A stretch of 64,000 bases of DNA, from positions 13,308,501-13,372,500 of the forward strand of contig CM038469.1 of NCBI GenBank assembly GCA_021464415.1, written 5' to 3'. Source of the stretch: Lonicera japonica (lineage: Eukaryota; Streptophyta; Magnoliopsida; Dipsacales; Caprifoliaceae). Of this stretch, positions 1-11,454 are shown in pieces. Under the pieces are notes generated by a model that saw only the letters and a list, made by a program, of their open reading frames with translations, had not been told where the DNA came from and ran no database searches. A program made the position numbers and the translations under genes. How positions within the stretch are numbered: the first letter of the stretch is position 1; each line of letters opens with the position of its first letter.

Positions 1-632
1 TATGATTCAAATGCAAGGAGAAAAAACAGAATATATCTTATATTCTAGAGAGCTCAAATTCTACCATTCTTATCCCACCTTTTTTTTTCTTTATGTATAT
101 TCAGCTCCCCATTTATTTAAATTAAATTCAATAATATATATATATATATATATGTATTGTATGACTTTTTGTGATGGTGGGCGTGGGGGTGGGGGTGGCG
201 CTTGACTATGGCCAAAAGTATGGGAATGAATAGCCTAACAACAGCTGGTTTAGAAAGAAAAAAGATGTTGGACCAAAGATGCTTTGACAGCTGGTTCTTT
301 GTCCTCATGTCACTTTATTTATTTCGGATTAATTAATATTAATTTGTATGACTACAAATATTTGTCCTTTTTCTTCTTCTTCTTTTCTTTTTTTTGTTAA
401 ACATGATATAATAATATTTGTGATTTATTGTACCTAAATGCCACAATGCAAAGGAATATCTCGGCAACATTAAAATAGGACCCCAAATAGTAAAAGTCCC
501 AGACGACGTGCGAAAAAGTAGGGAACTACACCCGAAGTACATCTTTGTTGGTTATAGTGAACACGTTTAATATTTCATTTAAGAAAATAGGTTACACTTT
601 ATTATTATATTTAAATTGAGTCGCATTTAAAA

Positions 633-2010
633 GGCGGTGCTACGGTCACCTCACAATTGCTTGCTTCTACTTCCCGTTCTAATAACACTCTCATTCACTT
701 ATTTTTACTCATTAAATCTTTACACCACTCCCACCTTCTAATACATGTAATTAGTGATAATTTTATTTTCATTAATTAATTAACTAACAATTACAATATC
801 AAATTACTTCCTTTCTCTTTCTGCCTCGCTCTCCGATCGCTTTCCATTTTGTTCTCCGATTGCTCTCTGGACCTTACATAAGCCTTTAACAACCGAGTAT
901 TTTGGCGAATGTCGGTTTTCTATGGTCGAAGTTCATCAAACTCCTTAGTCCCTTAAAACTGAAGCCTCTTCATATCATATTTTAGCTCTTGGGACCTTAC
1001 ATTGACCTCTAACAACCGAGTATTAAGAATAATTTCAGTTCCACATGACCAGAGTTCATCCACTTCCTCGGTCCCTTACAACCGAGGTATTCTGGATTAT
1101 ATTTTCAACCCTCGGGACCTTATATCGATCTCTAACAACCGAGGTATTTGGAGAAGAACATAACTCTTTAGATTTTTTTCATTACCTCGGCCCCTAAGAG
1201 CCGAGTAATAGGCATATTTAGACCATTACGAACCGATAAAAATGATAATTGTTGGTTTTGTATAATCGAAATATCATTTTTCTTTACGTCTTCATATGAC
1301 ACATTCGGTCACAGGAGACTGAACAAGTGCTCCAACTTTGGTTCCCCATAACCAAAGTAACCTGTTCTGATGCTCTAATTCGTTTCGTTGTGTATATATT
1401 TTTGTGGATGTTAACAAAACAAAATAAATATAAAACTCAATAAAAACAAACATAAATCGATCTGTTTCATTAACTTTTTCTACCTTGACAATCCTTGATT
1501 TGCTCTTCTCTACCATTTTCTACAATTGAAGGGGTTTTTTTGTGATGCAACAATAGAGATTTTTTGTGTTTTTGTGAGTTACTTTTAGATTTTTGTTGGC
1601 TTTTGGAATGAACTGAATGAGATAGAATGGGTAATTAGATCCAAATTTTTGTTAATTATTATTAACGATTGAGTAAAAACCACAGAGGATGAGAAGAAGA
1701 CGAAGAAAAAGAAAAAAGAGAAGAAGAACGAGAAGGAGAAGAAGAAGGATAAGAAGGAGGGGGAGGGGGAGAAGAAGAAGAAGAAGAAGAAGAAGAAGAA
1801 GAAGGAGAAGGAGAAGGAGAAGGAGAAGGAGAAGGAGAAGGAGAAGGAGAAGGAGATGATGATGATGATGATGATGATGATGAATAGTAATTAATGTTAA
1901 TGAGTGATTAGTTGGTTGAAATGATTAATTGCATGGGGTGGAAATAGAAGTTTACACCTTTTTTTAGTGGGAGTAAAACCAAGTAGTTTTTGGGGTTGCA
2001 ATAGTACCAC
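633..2010. mobile_element. Non-autonomous Mutator-like element (about 1.4 kb)
   Basis: The insertion is flanked by a perfect 9-bp direct repeat catttaaaa (624-632 and 2011-2019), the size expected for Mutator. The ends are imperfect inverted repeats: ggcggtgctac on the left, and the right end reads ggtggtactat on the other strand. Copy B of the duplication lacks the insertion. Inside are repeated phrases around accgagtat and cctcgg (about 890-1210) and a long purine-rich microsatellite. No transposase is visible, so it would need one from elsewhere. Confidence 0.6.
1681..1882 (+). repeat. Purine-rich GAA/GGAGAA/GAT microsatellite
   Basis: About 200 bases of almost pure purine on the plus strand: mixed GAA/GAG, then a GAA run, then GGAGAA repeats, then GAT repeats. 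It lies inside the Mutator-like element. Confidence 0.95.
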
Positions 2011-2529
2011 CATTTAAAAGTGCTGAAAAGAAATCCACCGCCTTGGTTCTAAGAATATCGAACTTCTTAAAAGTTCCTAATTTTTATGTCTATGTATATA
2101 TATAGTGTTATATATATGAAGTATATATATTACAAAAGCCTAATTTTATACACAAAAAAGGGCCACCTAAATAATAAAAATCAATTGAAATTATTAGTTA
2201 AGTCTTCAACTATTCAAATTGTTATATCAAAGTATTAATAAAATAATAATCGGTGATGAAATTAATGATTTCCTCCCATTGGTTATTGATCAACAATTAT
2301 ATTTATTAAGAAATACCACTAGCTACAAATAAATAAAGTTAATACTGTTAAGAAATATGAAGAGCGACCTTATTGTTAATGGGTCTCATTTTCAAACTTC
2401 ATCCTAGGCCCCCAAAACCTTTAAATCGGCTTTGTTTTTTCATACCATGTGGAGTACTTCTTTCATAATTCCTTTTTGTAGGTGGTGCAAAATTTAGGCC
2501 CAACCCACAATAATAATTTGAGAAAATGA

Positions 2530-3390
2530 GTTTTGTTAGGGTAACGAGAATAGGGGCTTAGACAAGGGAATTTTTTATGTACGATAGGTTCTCCCGATAG
2601 CGCTTATGCTAATCTAGAAGTAATTCTTCCGTTTGTGTGTGATTGTTTTATCGAGCTCTCAAAGCTGTCAATCAATAAAGGATATTGATTATAGGCTTTC
2701 TGTACCTCTCAAATAGAATAAGCGAACAAGTAATTTGCTAACAGCCAAAGTATTCTACAATCAACAACTTACCCTTATTCTGAGCCCTCCCTTTTCTATT
2801 TATACGTATAGAATTAGGGTTACGTATGCTCATTAGGATTAACAATATAATGACCAAATAGGGTAAGACTTGGATAACATTCCAACATTCTCTCTCTTAT
2901 CCACAACTAACAACTTTTGAAACTGTACGTTTGTAGTGGTGTAATGGAGGTCAGTACGATTCATCACATGTCCATGCGATTTGGTATGATTATTCTCATA
3001 CACTTTCCACGTGTGAGGCCACGTGTGCCATCCTTTGCCGAAGCTAACCTCAGCTTACCTCAGCTTGGCTATCTCGGCAACTTCGATGTCGGCAACTCGG
3101 CCATTTCTTACTCGTTCCCTTTGCTCATGCCAAGCCCGCTGGCCTGGTTCGCTGTATGGGCTTCTAAACAGATTGAGCCGGCCCAACATGCCTTAACCAA
3201 ATTTTATGCTTTTTTAATTGCCCGTTAAGCATGTGGTCTCACCAAGCAAGGTAGGAAGCACGTGTTTGAATCCAATCTTCGACTGGAAGCTTTTAAGAAA
3301 GGCCCAGCCGGATTCCAAGCGTTAGTAATCGACTGGATCACTTCATAATCGGGGCTCCGTTTGCTTTTTAAAATTTTCAATCACCCCTCT
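2530..3390 (-). mobile_element. Ty3/gypsy LTR relic (ends uncertain)
   Basis: A block at 2580-2660 contains tctcccgatagcgcttatgc followed by a gtttgtgtgtg stretch. It closely resembles the inner part of the LTRs at 40639 and 45419, which carry gttcccccggtagcgcttatgc and then tttgtgtgtgctt. I therefore read it as a related LTR in the same orientation, with internal sequence to its right. Neither LTR end is clean enough to fix, and no target duplication was found. Confidence 0.4.
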
Positions 3391-3598
3391 TTCTTCACGC
3401 ATTTCCCAAAGGTATAATTGCCCTTTGAATATCATACTAAACTATTGCCTTCATTCCATTTTCAAATATTCTTTCATTCCTCGTTCTAAGGTTTACTGAT
3501 TTAGTATTTTCTCTACTTGTCTTGCATTCCGTCTCTCGTCGATTCACTTCTTACCTTCGTTCTCTTTTTTATTTCTCCAAAAAACCTTAAAAAATCCA

Positions 3599-4013
3599 AT
3601 GGGTCATTACCAATTCACCCCTAAGGATAGGAAAAACGAATTCTAACGCCGATTTCTTCCCAATCAATTCGAGTGGGAAGAACTCGAAGGTGATAGGGAT
3701 GCAATTTTGGAGAAGCTCGCCTTCGACGTTGGGACGTACCCCATATATACCTTCCATTTTTTGCAGGTTGGATTGCAAGTTCCTTTTGACCTCCTTTTAG
3801 TCGATTTTCTTCGACGCACCCACCTTCATTTGAGCAAAGTGGCCCCAATATGGTTAGAATAATTATAGGCTTGGTTGAGGTGAATAGAAGATTTGGCATA
3901 CAGCTCGATTTATGGGATATTTCATACTGTTATGCCTTGAGTTTTTCCCAATCGGAAGCTAGGTGGAATTTGAAGGGAAGGCCGAAGGCCCCAACCTTGA
4001 TTCTCAGCCTATG
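3599..4013 (+). pseudogene. Broken antisense ORF of a gypsy element
   Basis: An ATG at 3599 opens a frame that has one in-frame TAA at 3644, reads on to a stop at 3860-3862, and continues in another frame (IIIGLVEVNRRFG through RPKAPTLILSL) to a stop near 4013. The text resembles the uncharacterised domain (FEWEELEGDRDAI, FHFLQVGLQVPFDLLLVDFL, SKVAPIWLE) found as an extra ORF in some plant gypsy elements. That identification is from memory of the family. It lies on the strand opposite the inferred orientation of the adjacent LTR relic, so it would be antisense to the element. One stop and one frameshift make it inactive. Confidence 0.5.
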
Positions 4014-4830
4014 AGATTCGTGCAAGTATATGTAAAGCGATACGGTGATTCTGAAAAGGGACGTCGAACATAAGTACTCAATTACAGGCCGGTGATGAGG
4101 GAAGGAGAAGTGGGCGATTGCCCAGTGCCCATGGGGGTTCTTATCGTTTCTTTAGATTTATGTTTGTTCCAACATAAGTATCCAATTACAGGGCTGGTTA
4201 TGAGGGAGGGCGAACTGGCGACTGCCCGGGGCCATGTTGTGAAAGTTTGCTATATAATACAAAAAAAAATTATCATGGTACTTTTCTAAACAATCATTCT
4301 GAATTTTCCCAATATTCTTTTAACTTGTGTAACAAATCCTCAAATGGGGGCGTGGTTTTCATTTTACATTGTAACTAAAATAACCCCATCCATAAAATTA
4401 AAGAAGCTGAAATACAATTCTAAAGGAAATGAAAATCGATGTGTATAAATAAAGAACAAACCCATTTGAATTCATTTCATACCCGAAATCAAAATTATTA
4501 AAACGCAATGCTACATTCATTCCATAAACAATTAGATACTCAAGATATTTTCGCCACGCGTTAATATTATATATATATACACGAATATGTCAAATGCCAA
4601 TCAATGAATTTAGCTTCTTTAACAGACTTTCAGAGATTGAAGCTTTAGATGAATGAATATGAAAAGAACAAAAAGGCATTATCTGTTCAAAATCACATGC
4701 ACATACACAAAACTGAAAAATTCACAACCTAAAGAATATCAACCCAACTGAAAAATTCACAACCTAAAGAATATCAACCCAAAAGTTAATAGATCTTAAA
4801 TGTCTAAGCCATTGAAAATATAGAAACATA

Positions 4831-5438
4831 ATAGCATCTCCATCGGATAGGGTAAACAAATAAATTTACCCAATCCTTCTCTACAGCGGAAGAATTTAGA
4901 TGGACAAAATTTGGCTTGTAGGGTAGAGAACGGACTAAATTTATAATTTTCTTAAATTTTATCCTACACGAATATGGATTGATCGTATAAGGCATACGAA
5001 TGTGCCAGATTCGTATCAAACTAAAAAAAATAACCATACGAATTTGGCTCATTTGTATGGGAATTGGCTGATTATATTATATATATAATTTTTTAACTCA
5101 TATGTGTGAGATGAGTGACAAAACTTAAAAAAAATAAAATATATATATATAAATATTACAAAAGAAGTCATACGAGGGTTGCAGGCTCATATGGCTTCTT
5201 TTGTAATTTTTTTTTTTGAGTCACAAACTTTAAAAAAAACGCCAAAACAATTCATACTATTGTTCCTCAATCGTATGGCATTAATATTTTATTTTTTTTT
5301 AAAAAAAAAGCTCATACGAGTGTGAGACGTTTGACGTTTGTATGAGTAAAAAAATTACCATTTTCGCTGTGTGCAGGTTCTAAAATTTAAAAAATAATGG
5401 CTAAATTTATCTTAAATTTTAAAATATCCGGAGTGGAT
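4831..5438. mobile_element. Candidate inverted-repeat MITE
   Basis: The left end agcatctccatcggatag is mirrored by the right end, which reads agcatccactccggatat on the other strand. The inside is AT-rich with repeated catacga/tcatacg phrases. I found no target duplication, so the boundaries are tentative. Confidence 0.35.
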
Positions 5439-5494
5439 GCTTTGAAAAGGGAAAAAGACTGACCTTGTTAAAGGAGGAGTTATCTTCGGCCATT

Positions 5495-5575
5495 ATATAT
5501 GATTCAAATGCAAGGAGAGGAAACAAAATATATATCTTTATGTATATTCAGCTCCCCATTTATTTAAATTAAATT

Positions 5576-5618
<43 letters not shown>

Positions 5619-6750
5619 TGTATGACTTTTGGTGACGGTGGTAGTGGGGGTGGCACTTGACTAGTTGACTATGGCCAATATTATGATAAAGAAGTATGGG
5701 AATGAATAGCCTAACAACAGCTGGTTTAGAAAGAAAAAAGATGTTTGACCAAAGAAAGCTTTAACAGCTGGGTCTCTCTCCTCATGTCTCTTTACTTATT
5801 TCAGATTAATTAATATTAATTTTATTTTTTTTATGCATTTCGGAGATATTCGCATCTCCAATATTTTTTGAAAACATTCTTATTTTTCATTTCATTCGAT
5901 CATTTTTAACCAAATAAAGTATATATTACTCAATTATAAAAAATTAGATATAAATTTGATAATATTTTACTTAATTGTCAAAAACTAAATATATAAATTT
6001 ATACTCAACTTTCAAGTATTAAGTAACAAACAACGTACTTAATTATAAATAACCAAATAAAAATAAAAATATTAATAAATGGTTTTTTAAGTATCAACAT
6101 CTCCAACTATTTTTAACATACATAAATTGCTTTCTTGGTACCTAAAATAAATGCCACAGCTTAAAAGTAGGACCCTAAATAGTAAAAGTCCGAGACGTGC
6201 GAAAGAGTAGGGAACTACACCCGAAGTAACACTTTTGTTCGTTACAGTTATATTCAAATCAGGGCCCGCCTAAGGGTCTTATGAAGAAGTTTACAGCCTT
6301 GGGAGTTGGGCCTAAACATTTGGAACTTTTTGGGGGCCCCAATTTTTTTTATGTCAATGTATATGTAGTGTTATACGTGAAATATATATATATATATATA
6401 TTACAAAAGCTTAATTTTACAAAGAAAAAGGCTCATTTAAATAATAAAAATTAATAAAGATTATTACTTCAACTATTCAAATTGTTATCTTAAAGTATTA
6501 ATAAAACAATAATTGGTGGTAAAATTAATACTTTCCTCCTATTGGTTATTGATTAGCAATTATATTTATTAAGAAATACCATTAGCTACAAAAAAATAGA
6601 GTTAATATTGTTAAGAATACGAAGAGCGATTAATAATTTTTTTTATTTATTTTTATTGTTAATGGGCCTCATTTTCAAACTTCATCTTGGACCCCCAAAA
6701 CCTCCAAACCAGCTTTGTTATTTCATACCATGTAGAGTACTTCTTTCATA
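5495..6750 (+). repeat. Direct segmental duplication, copy B
   Basis: Second copy of the segment at 1-2480. It lacks the 633-2010 insertion. It has its own extra AT-rich block at about 5835-6125, bounded by catctcc phrases, which copy A lacks. No coding sequence is recognisable. Confidence 0.8.
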
Positions 6751-6899
6751 ATTCCTTTTAGTTATAAGGTCATCATTTACCTTTGTCTACTAAAAGGTGA
6801 CATTCTTTATTTTTGGATGGTCATTTATATCTTTATTACAATCTTTTATTATTTTATTTTCATTGGTGGTTGATAGATCCCACCAACTACCTCTAAAGC

Positions 6900-7190
6900 T
6901 TTAGTGACCACTAAAATATACATCTTTAATTACTTGCGAATTTAGTACAAAATATATTTAATTACTTGCTAATTTAGTGCAAAAATAGATTTACACTAAA
7001 ATTTATATCTTAATTGTATGCGGATTTATTACAAAAACATATTTGCACTAAAATCTATAACATTAGTTATTTAAGAATTTAGTATAAAAACAAATTTGTA
7101 ATACCCGTGAATTTTGTGCAAAAATAGATTTACACTAAGATATATATATCATAAGTTGCATGCGTATTTAATACAAAAATAAATTTGCAC
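6900..7190 (+). repeat. Degenerate tandem repeat with gtgcaaaaatag motifs
   Basis: About five diverged units of roughly 60-70 bp. Each has a gaatttagtacaaaa or gtgcaaaaatagatttacac phrase followed by an AT-rich spacer. No coding potential seen. Confidence 0.6.
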
Positions 7191-7920
7191 TATTTGTCTC
7201 GGAGTTTTGCTGAGATCTTAGGCACTTTGACAGTGATTGCCAAAGTTTCAGTGAGGTCTTCGGTGCTCCGGCAATGACGAATGGTGGCGACAAAAGTTGG
7301 GGCTGCTAGTTATGATTAAATCTCTTTTTTAAATGGGAAAAAAAAGGAAGAAAAGAAAATGGAGGAAGGGTAATGGAAGTAAAGAAAAAGGAGTTTCCTA
7401 ATATTAAATTTTATAATGAGAAAGAAAGAAAGATATCCTTGCTTTTGATATAATTATGAAGGAGTCCTTAAAAGACATTGCCTCAATTTATTTATTTTTC
7501 TTTTTTCTTTTTAATCAATATACAAATGTATCCATTTCAACGCTAAAAAAAGTTTCAAAATTGATAATCTTACTCTAATTTTTATATATCTCAAATCAAT
7601 AGTTTTATACTTTTTGGGATTAAGTTAATATAGGAAATTTTGTAATAAAAAATAAGTTATATATATATTTACTTAGATTGAAATTATAAATTTAATTAAA
7701 AACGTAAAATTAAAGTAAGACTATCTAAGACGGAAAAAGTAGGAATAAAAACAAAAGAAGATTCTCATGTGCTAAAGCCCATAGTCTCTGGGAGCTAATA
7801 AAACTAACAATATATTATGACCCAAAAAACTACCAACAAATATATTAGAATGTGAATGACGTTGGAATATTTCTAAATATTAATATACCATATCACGTTA
7901 TACTAAATAAGTTTTATTCA

Positions 7921-8060
7921 ATCAAATCTCTTGGCCTAATGATAAAAGGTTGTTACTGGAACAACTTTTGGTCAACTTGAAACTCCTAAGGTCGAATCCG
8001 GGCGTTGTCAAAATAATGCTTAGCCAGCATTATCAAAATAATAACCAAAAAAAAATAAAT
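7921..8060 (+). mobile_element. tRNA-derived SINE candidate
   Basis: The text ggcctaatgataaaaggttg resembles a pol III box A, and ggtcgaatccgggcg about 55 bp later resembles box B. The block ends in an A-rich tail at about 8046-8060. This is the layout of plant tRNA-like SINEs. No target duplication was identified. Confidence 0.5.
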
Positions 8061-8140
8061 TCTATTCTTAACAACTGTTTAATATATATATATATATATA
8101 TGCTTTTTTACTAAGTAAAAAAATTAAAATGAGACACTTA

Positions 8141-9667
8141 GGGGGGTGTATTGGATTTAGAATCTGTAGGATTTTTATGAACTTTTAAAGTTCATGTGTA
8201 TTCAAATATTGAGATTTTAAAAAGTCTTCTAAAATTATGATGTATTCAATTGCGATTTTAAAAAATCTTTTAAAATCTTGATGTATTCAATTGAGATTTT
8301 AAAAAATTTATATAATCTTATTGTATTCAAAAGCGTAATGACTTGATAGGATTTTAATTAGTGGTGAATTTTGATGGATTGTAAAGCCTTTTTTATACAT
8401 AAAAATCCATCTTGAAATCTTCTCATTTACCTAAAAATTTCAGATGGATTTCTAATTCCCTTAAGAACATTACTCAACATTATCTCTCTCTCCCCCCTTC
8501 CCCCTCCCCCTCTCTCTTTCAAAATCCAAATTTCTTATTGTATGATGAACACATTATAATTTTTTCTTCATCCCTATAAAATCTTTATTCTATCTTTTAC
8601 TAATATGGTTATCACGCATTAACATAATTTCAAATGGTTAGACTGCTAATTATTGTTCAAATTTTTAAAAACAATTTATGTCAATTTCATTAAAAAAATA
8701 CTAGTGGGGTGAGAAGTCTAATTTTGTGGGTGCAGTATGAATTTTTATAATATATTTCGTTAATCGTCTTTACATTTTCATGAACTTATTGAAATCTGCA
8801 GAAATCCATGGAATTATTAAAATCTGCATAAATCCAAAAGAATCCATGCATTAAAATCTGTCAAATTCTATAAGGATTTAAAACAATCTATAAACTTAAC
8901 AGAATCCATGGATTTTAAAAAGTCAGTTAGAATCTTTTAAAATCTAAATTGAATACTAATATGACTTGCGACCGTATTCTATCCAAGCAAGATGGATCCG
9001 CAACCCTTGATGTATAAAGACGCAAGAACCTTGAAATCACGCGAAGTTGATGGAGGTGGAACCTCGACCCAATCCCGAAAAAGAGAGAGAACTTTGGTAT
9101 AGTCGAAGACAAACAATCAATCGATGAGTTAATTGATTGCTAAGTCGAAGAACAACAAGAACCCTAATTCTGGTAATTCGAGACGTTCTTAGAACGCAAG
9201 AGGTGAAAACACTCGAAATTTTATTAATCAAAAGGCTGCTCAACACAATAATGTTATCTCCTTTAAATAAGAGAAAAAGTAATAAACCTAGCCTAAGCCC
9301 AATTTCGAAAATAAACAAAATAAAACGAAAATAATAGTTTCCCACAAACTTTGGGCCCAAACAAAACTAAAACTTAAATTAAACTTAAAATAAATAAAGC
9401 CTAGCCCATTTATTAATTACACGTTTTAATCTCTTGGACTGCTAATTGAACAAGCAATGTCTTCCAGTCTTGAGCCCGAGCTCCCTCAATGCTTCTCCAT
9501 GCTTCAGCTTTGCTCATCATCGCTTGGACTATAGCCATGAGTGCTTCCTTGATCTTCGTGGCTCTAGCTCGGATGATTGAACCACTTAAAACCCGGATGG
9601 GGTCTGCATAGTCTTCACTCCATGATCCAACTCTAGTGCTATCCTCAGACTCATCAAATACACCCCC
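8141..9667. mobile_element. Tourist/Harbinger-like MITE, interrupted
   Basis: The left end ggggggtgtattggattt pairs with the right end aatacaccccc, and TTA flanks both sides (8138-8140 and 9668-9670), as in PIF/Harbinger elements. The body has repeated gtattcaattgagattttaaaaa phrases and ends in aaatctaaattgaatac. A solo LTR (8962-9656) splits the element just before its right terminus. The element alone is about 830 bp. Confidence 0.65.
8962..9656 (-). mobile_element. Solo gypsy LTR inside the MITE
   Basis: A 695-bp block begins TGACTTGCGACC and ends GACTCATCA. In length and in layout (gatcc ... cttgaaatc ... aacctcg ... aagaaca) it matches the LTRs at 17507 and 21382. Similar aatac text lies on both sides, but the 5-bp duplication is not exact at the TG boundary. 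No internal region is attached, so it is a solo LTR left by recombination. Confidence 0.55.
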
Positions 9668-11232
9668 TTAAGTTGAGCCAAAAAGAGTATATAAAGACAC
9701 CCCCAATATGGAGCAAACAATTTATATAATTTTGAATACCTTCATTGATTAAAATATTGATGAATGAAGTGAGCAATTTGCATATTGTGCATTATATACC
9801 CGCAGCTTATATTTTAATATACAGTACGTGTAAGAAAATTCCGAATGCTCATATATATATGCATGCAGTCATAAGAATACATCAAAGTGATTACTTGCAT
9901 GTGGCCAATGGATTTTCCATCTAAACAAGTAACAATTCAAATAACAAAATAAAAATAAAATAAAATAGAAGGTGGTCTTATTTTGATGCAAAAGACTGAT
10001 TCTTTATCTAGAGGAGAATAAGGTGGTAACTGGTCAAGAAGAAAATTCGTTTCTATTTTAGCCTGAAATTTGGACAACTAATAAAATTATACCTATGCTG
10101 TAGCCCATTTATACCAGTCGTCCATTTTTTTTAAAATGTAAACCAAGCAGTGTCCATAATTATTTTCACGCATTTCAACTAATTCTCCTTCGCAAGTTAG
10201 ACTATATTTATTGCTGGCCACATAATGTTTTTTCTGAGGAGCTCCCAGTCAACTCTAGAGTTGAACCCAGGGCGGTAACTGCTTGCCCAAATCTGATGAT
10301 TTACCAACCTTCCTTTGACTGCACTATTTTTTACACGCGATGACGTATGTGACTCATATATAAAAGTTAAAAAATATAAAAAGTTATGAAAAAATTATAA
10401 TTCGTTTAAAAGCAAAGAATTAGGCAAGGATTTAGGGTTTGAAACTATTATATAACTAATGATTGCTTTTAATGACAGAGCTAAAACGGCGATATCGGCA
10501 ATTTTGGGTTTTTTAAGGGTCCTTTTGATAACGAAGTTGAAGAATGATCGGAAAACAATTACTTTTATAAGAAGTTGGAAGATGTGCAAAGTAATTTAAT
10601 GAGATAATCTCCATCTGGCGCTTTCTTTATTATATGTTGGTGTTCTTCCTTTTTCCCTATTTTTTTGTTATGATTTTTTTCTTTCTCATCACCCAAAAAT
10701 TTATATTCCATAAACAAAGTGAAAAAGTGAGAGAACATTTCGGCAAATCGCTCAACTCGTTTTCCAACTTCTCACACAAATTTAGTATTTTGCTATCATT
10801 TTCCAACTTAATATCAAGTGATAAAGAGAATATAAATATTTAGCTTATTGAAGAATCAAAGTATTAGAATGTTATTAGTTGTAGCTAAGACGCCTATTTT
10901 ATCCTTGTGTCTGGTCCAAACATTAATTAAATATATTTAAAATATATGCACATGTTTGATTATTCATGCTTGCTATAAATCTCACGCATACATTTATCAA
11001 ATTGCATAGGTTGAATTTAAAAATGGAAAACTAGTTTTCAGTACTGGACTTAGTTTTCATTGAACTCTCAATGCAGCAGTATATATGTAGTTTGATGTTG
11101 ATCAACTATAACTCACTCAATTTGTGAAACATCCTCCGTCCATCTCCATATATTCCTTTTTGTCGCACCAAATATATATATAGATTTTTCATTTTTATTT
11201 TCATTTTACGAATTATTTAATTTAAACCACCA
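9668..11232. other. Intergenic DNA upstream of the patatin-like copy
   Basis: AT-rich sequence with no supported gene. It holds a reverse-strand SINE candidate (10205-10320). TA-rich runs just before the ATG at 11233 could include a TATA element, but none stands out. Confidence 0.6.
10205..10320 (-). mobile_element. Reverse-strand SINE candidate
   Basis: Read on the minus strand it has gggcaagcagttaccgccc followed by a box-B-like gggttcaactc, and it ends near attatgtggcc. The block at 34020-34125 shares the attatgtggcc end and may be a relative. It is diverged. Confidence 0.35.
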
Positions 11233-11407
11233 ATGGATAGTTCAAAATCATACTTGCAGCAGCAAATTAGGCCACCAACTAGTGGGAATCTTATTACGGT
11301 TCTCAGTATTGATGGAGGAGGTATTAGAGGTATGATTCCCGGAGTTATCCTTTCCTACCTAGCTCGAGTCACAACTTCAGATAAAATCATTTAATTTAAC
11401 ATAGTAT

Positions 11408-11454
11408 GTACATATCCATGCGCATGCTCCGAATGAATGCGCATGGATATGTAC
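11408..11454. repeat. Perfect 18-bp inverted repeat in intron 1
   Basis: The arms gtacatatccatgcgcat (11408-11425) and their exact complement (11437-11454) are separated by 11 bp. They sit about 40 bp after the probable exon 1 donor. The purpose is unknown; it could be the remains of a small foldback insertion. Confidence 0.95.

Larger units (their letters stand above)
1..2480 (+). repeat. Direct segmental duplication, copy A
   Basis: This non-coding stretch matches 5495-6750 in the same orientation. Shared blocks are 1-320 with 5495-5815, about 430-560 with 6140-6245, and about 2075-2480 with 6335-6750. Conserved landmarks include an AT microsatellite, the text around ctaacaacagctggtttaga, and a stretch ending in gaactacacccgaag. 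Copy A is longer mainly because of the insertion at 633-2010. I see no gene in it. The duplicated unit may begin before the window. Confidence 0.8.

Noticed and set aside
2917..3228. A 103-codon plus-strand open frame
   Set aside because: It falls in the gypsy LTR relic and its composition follows LTR text; no domain.
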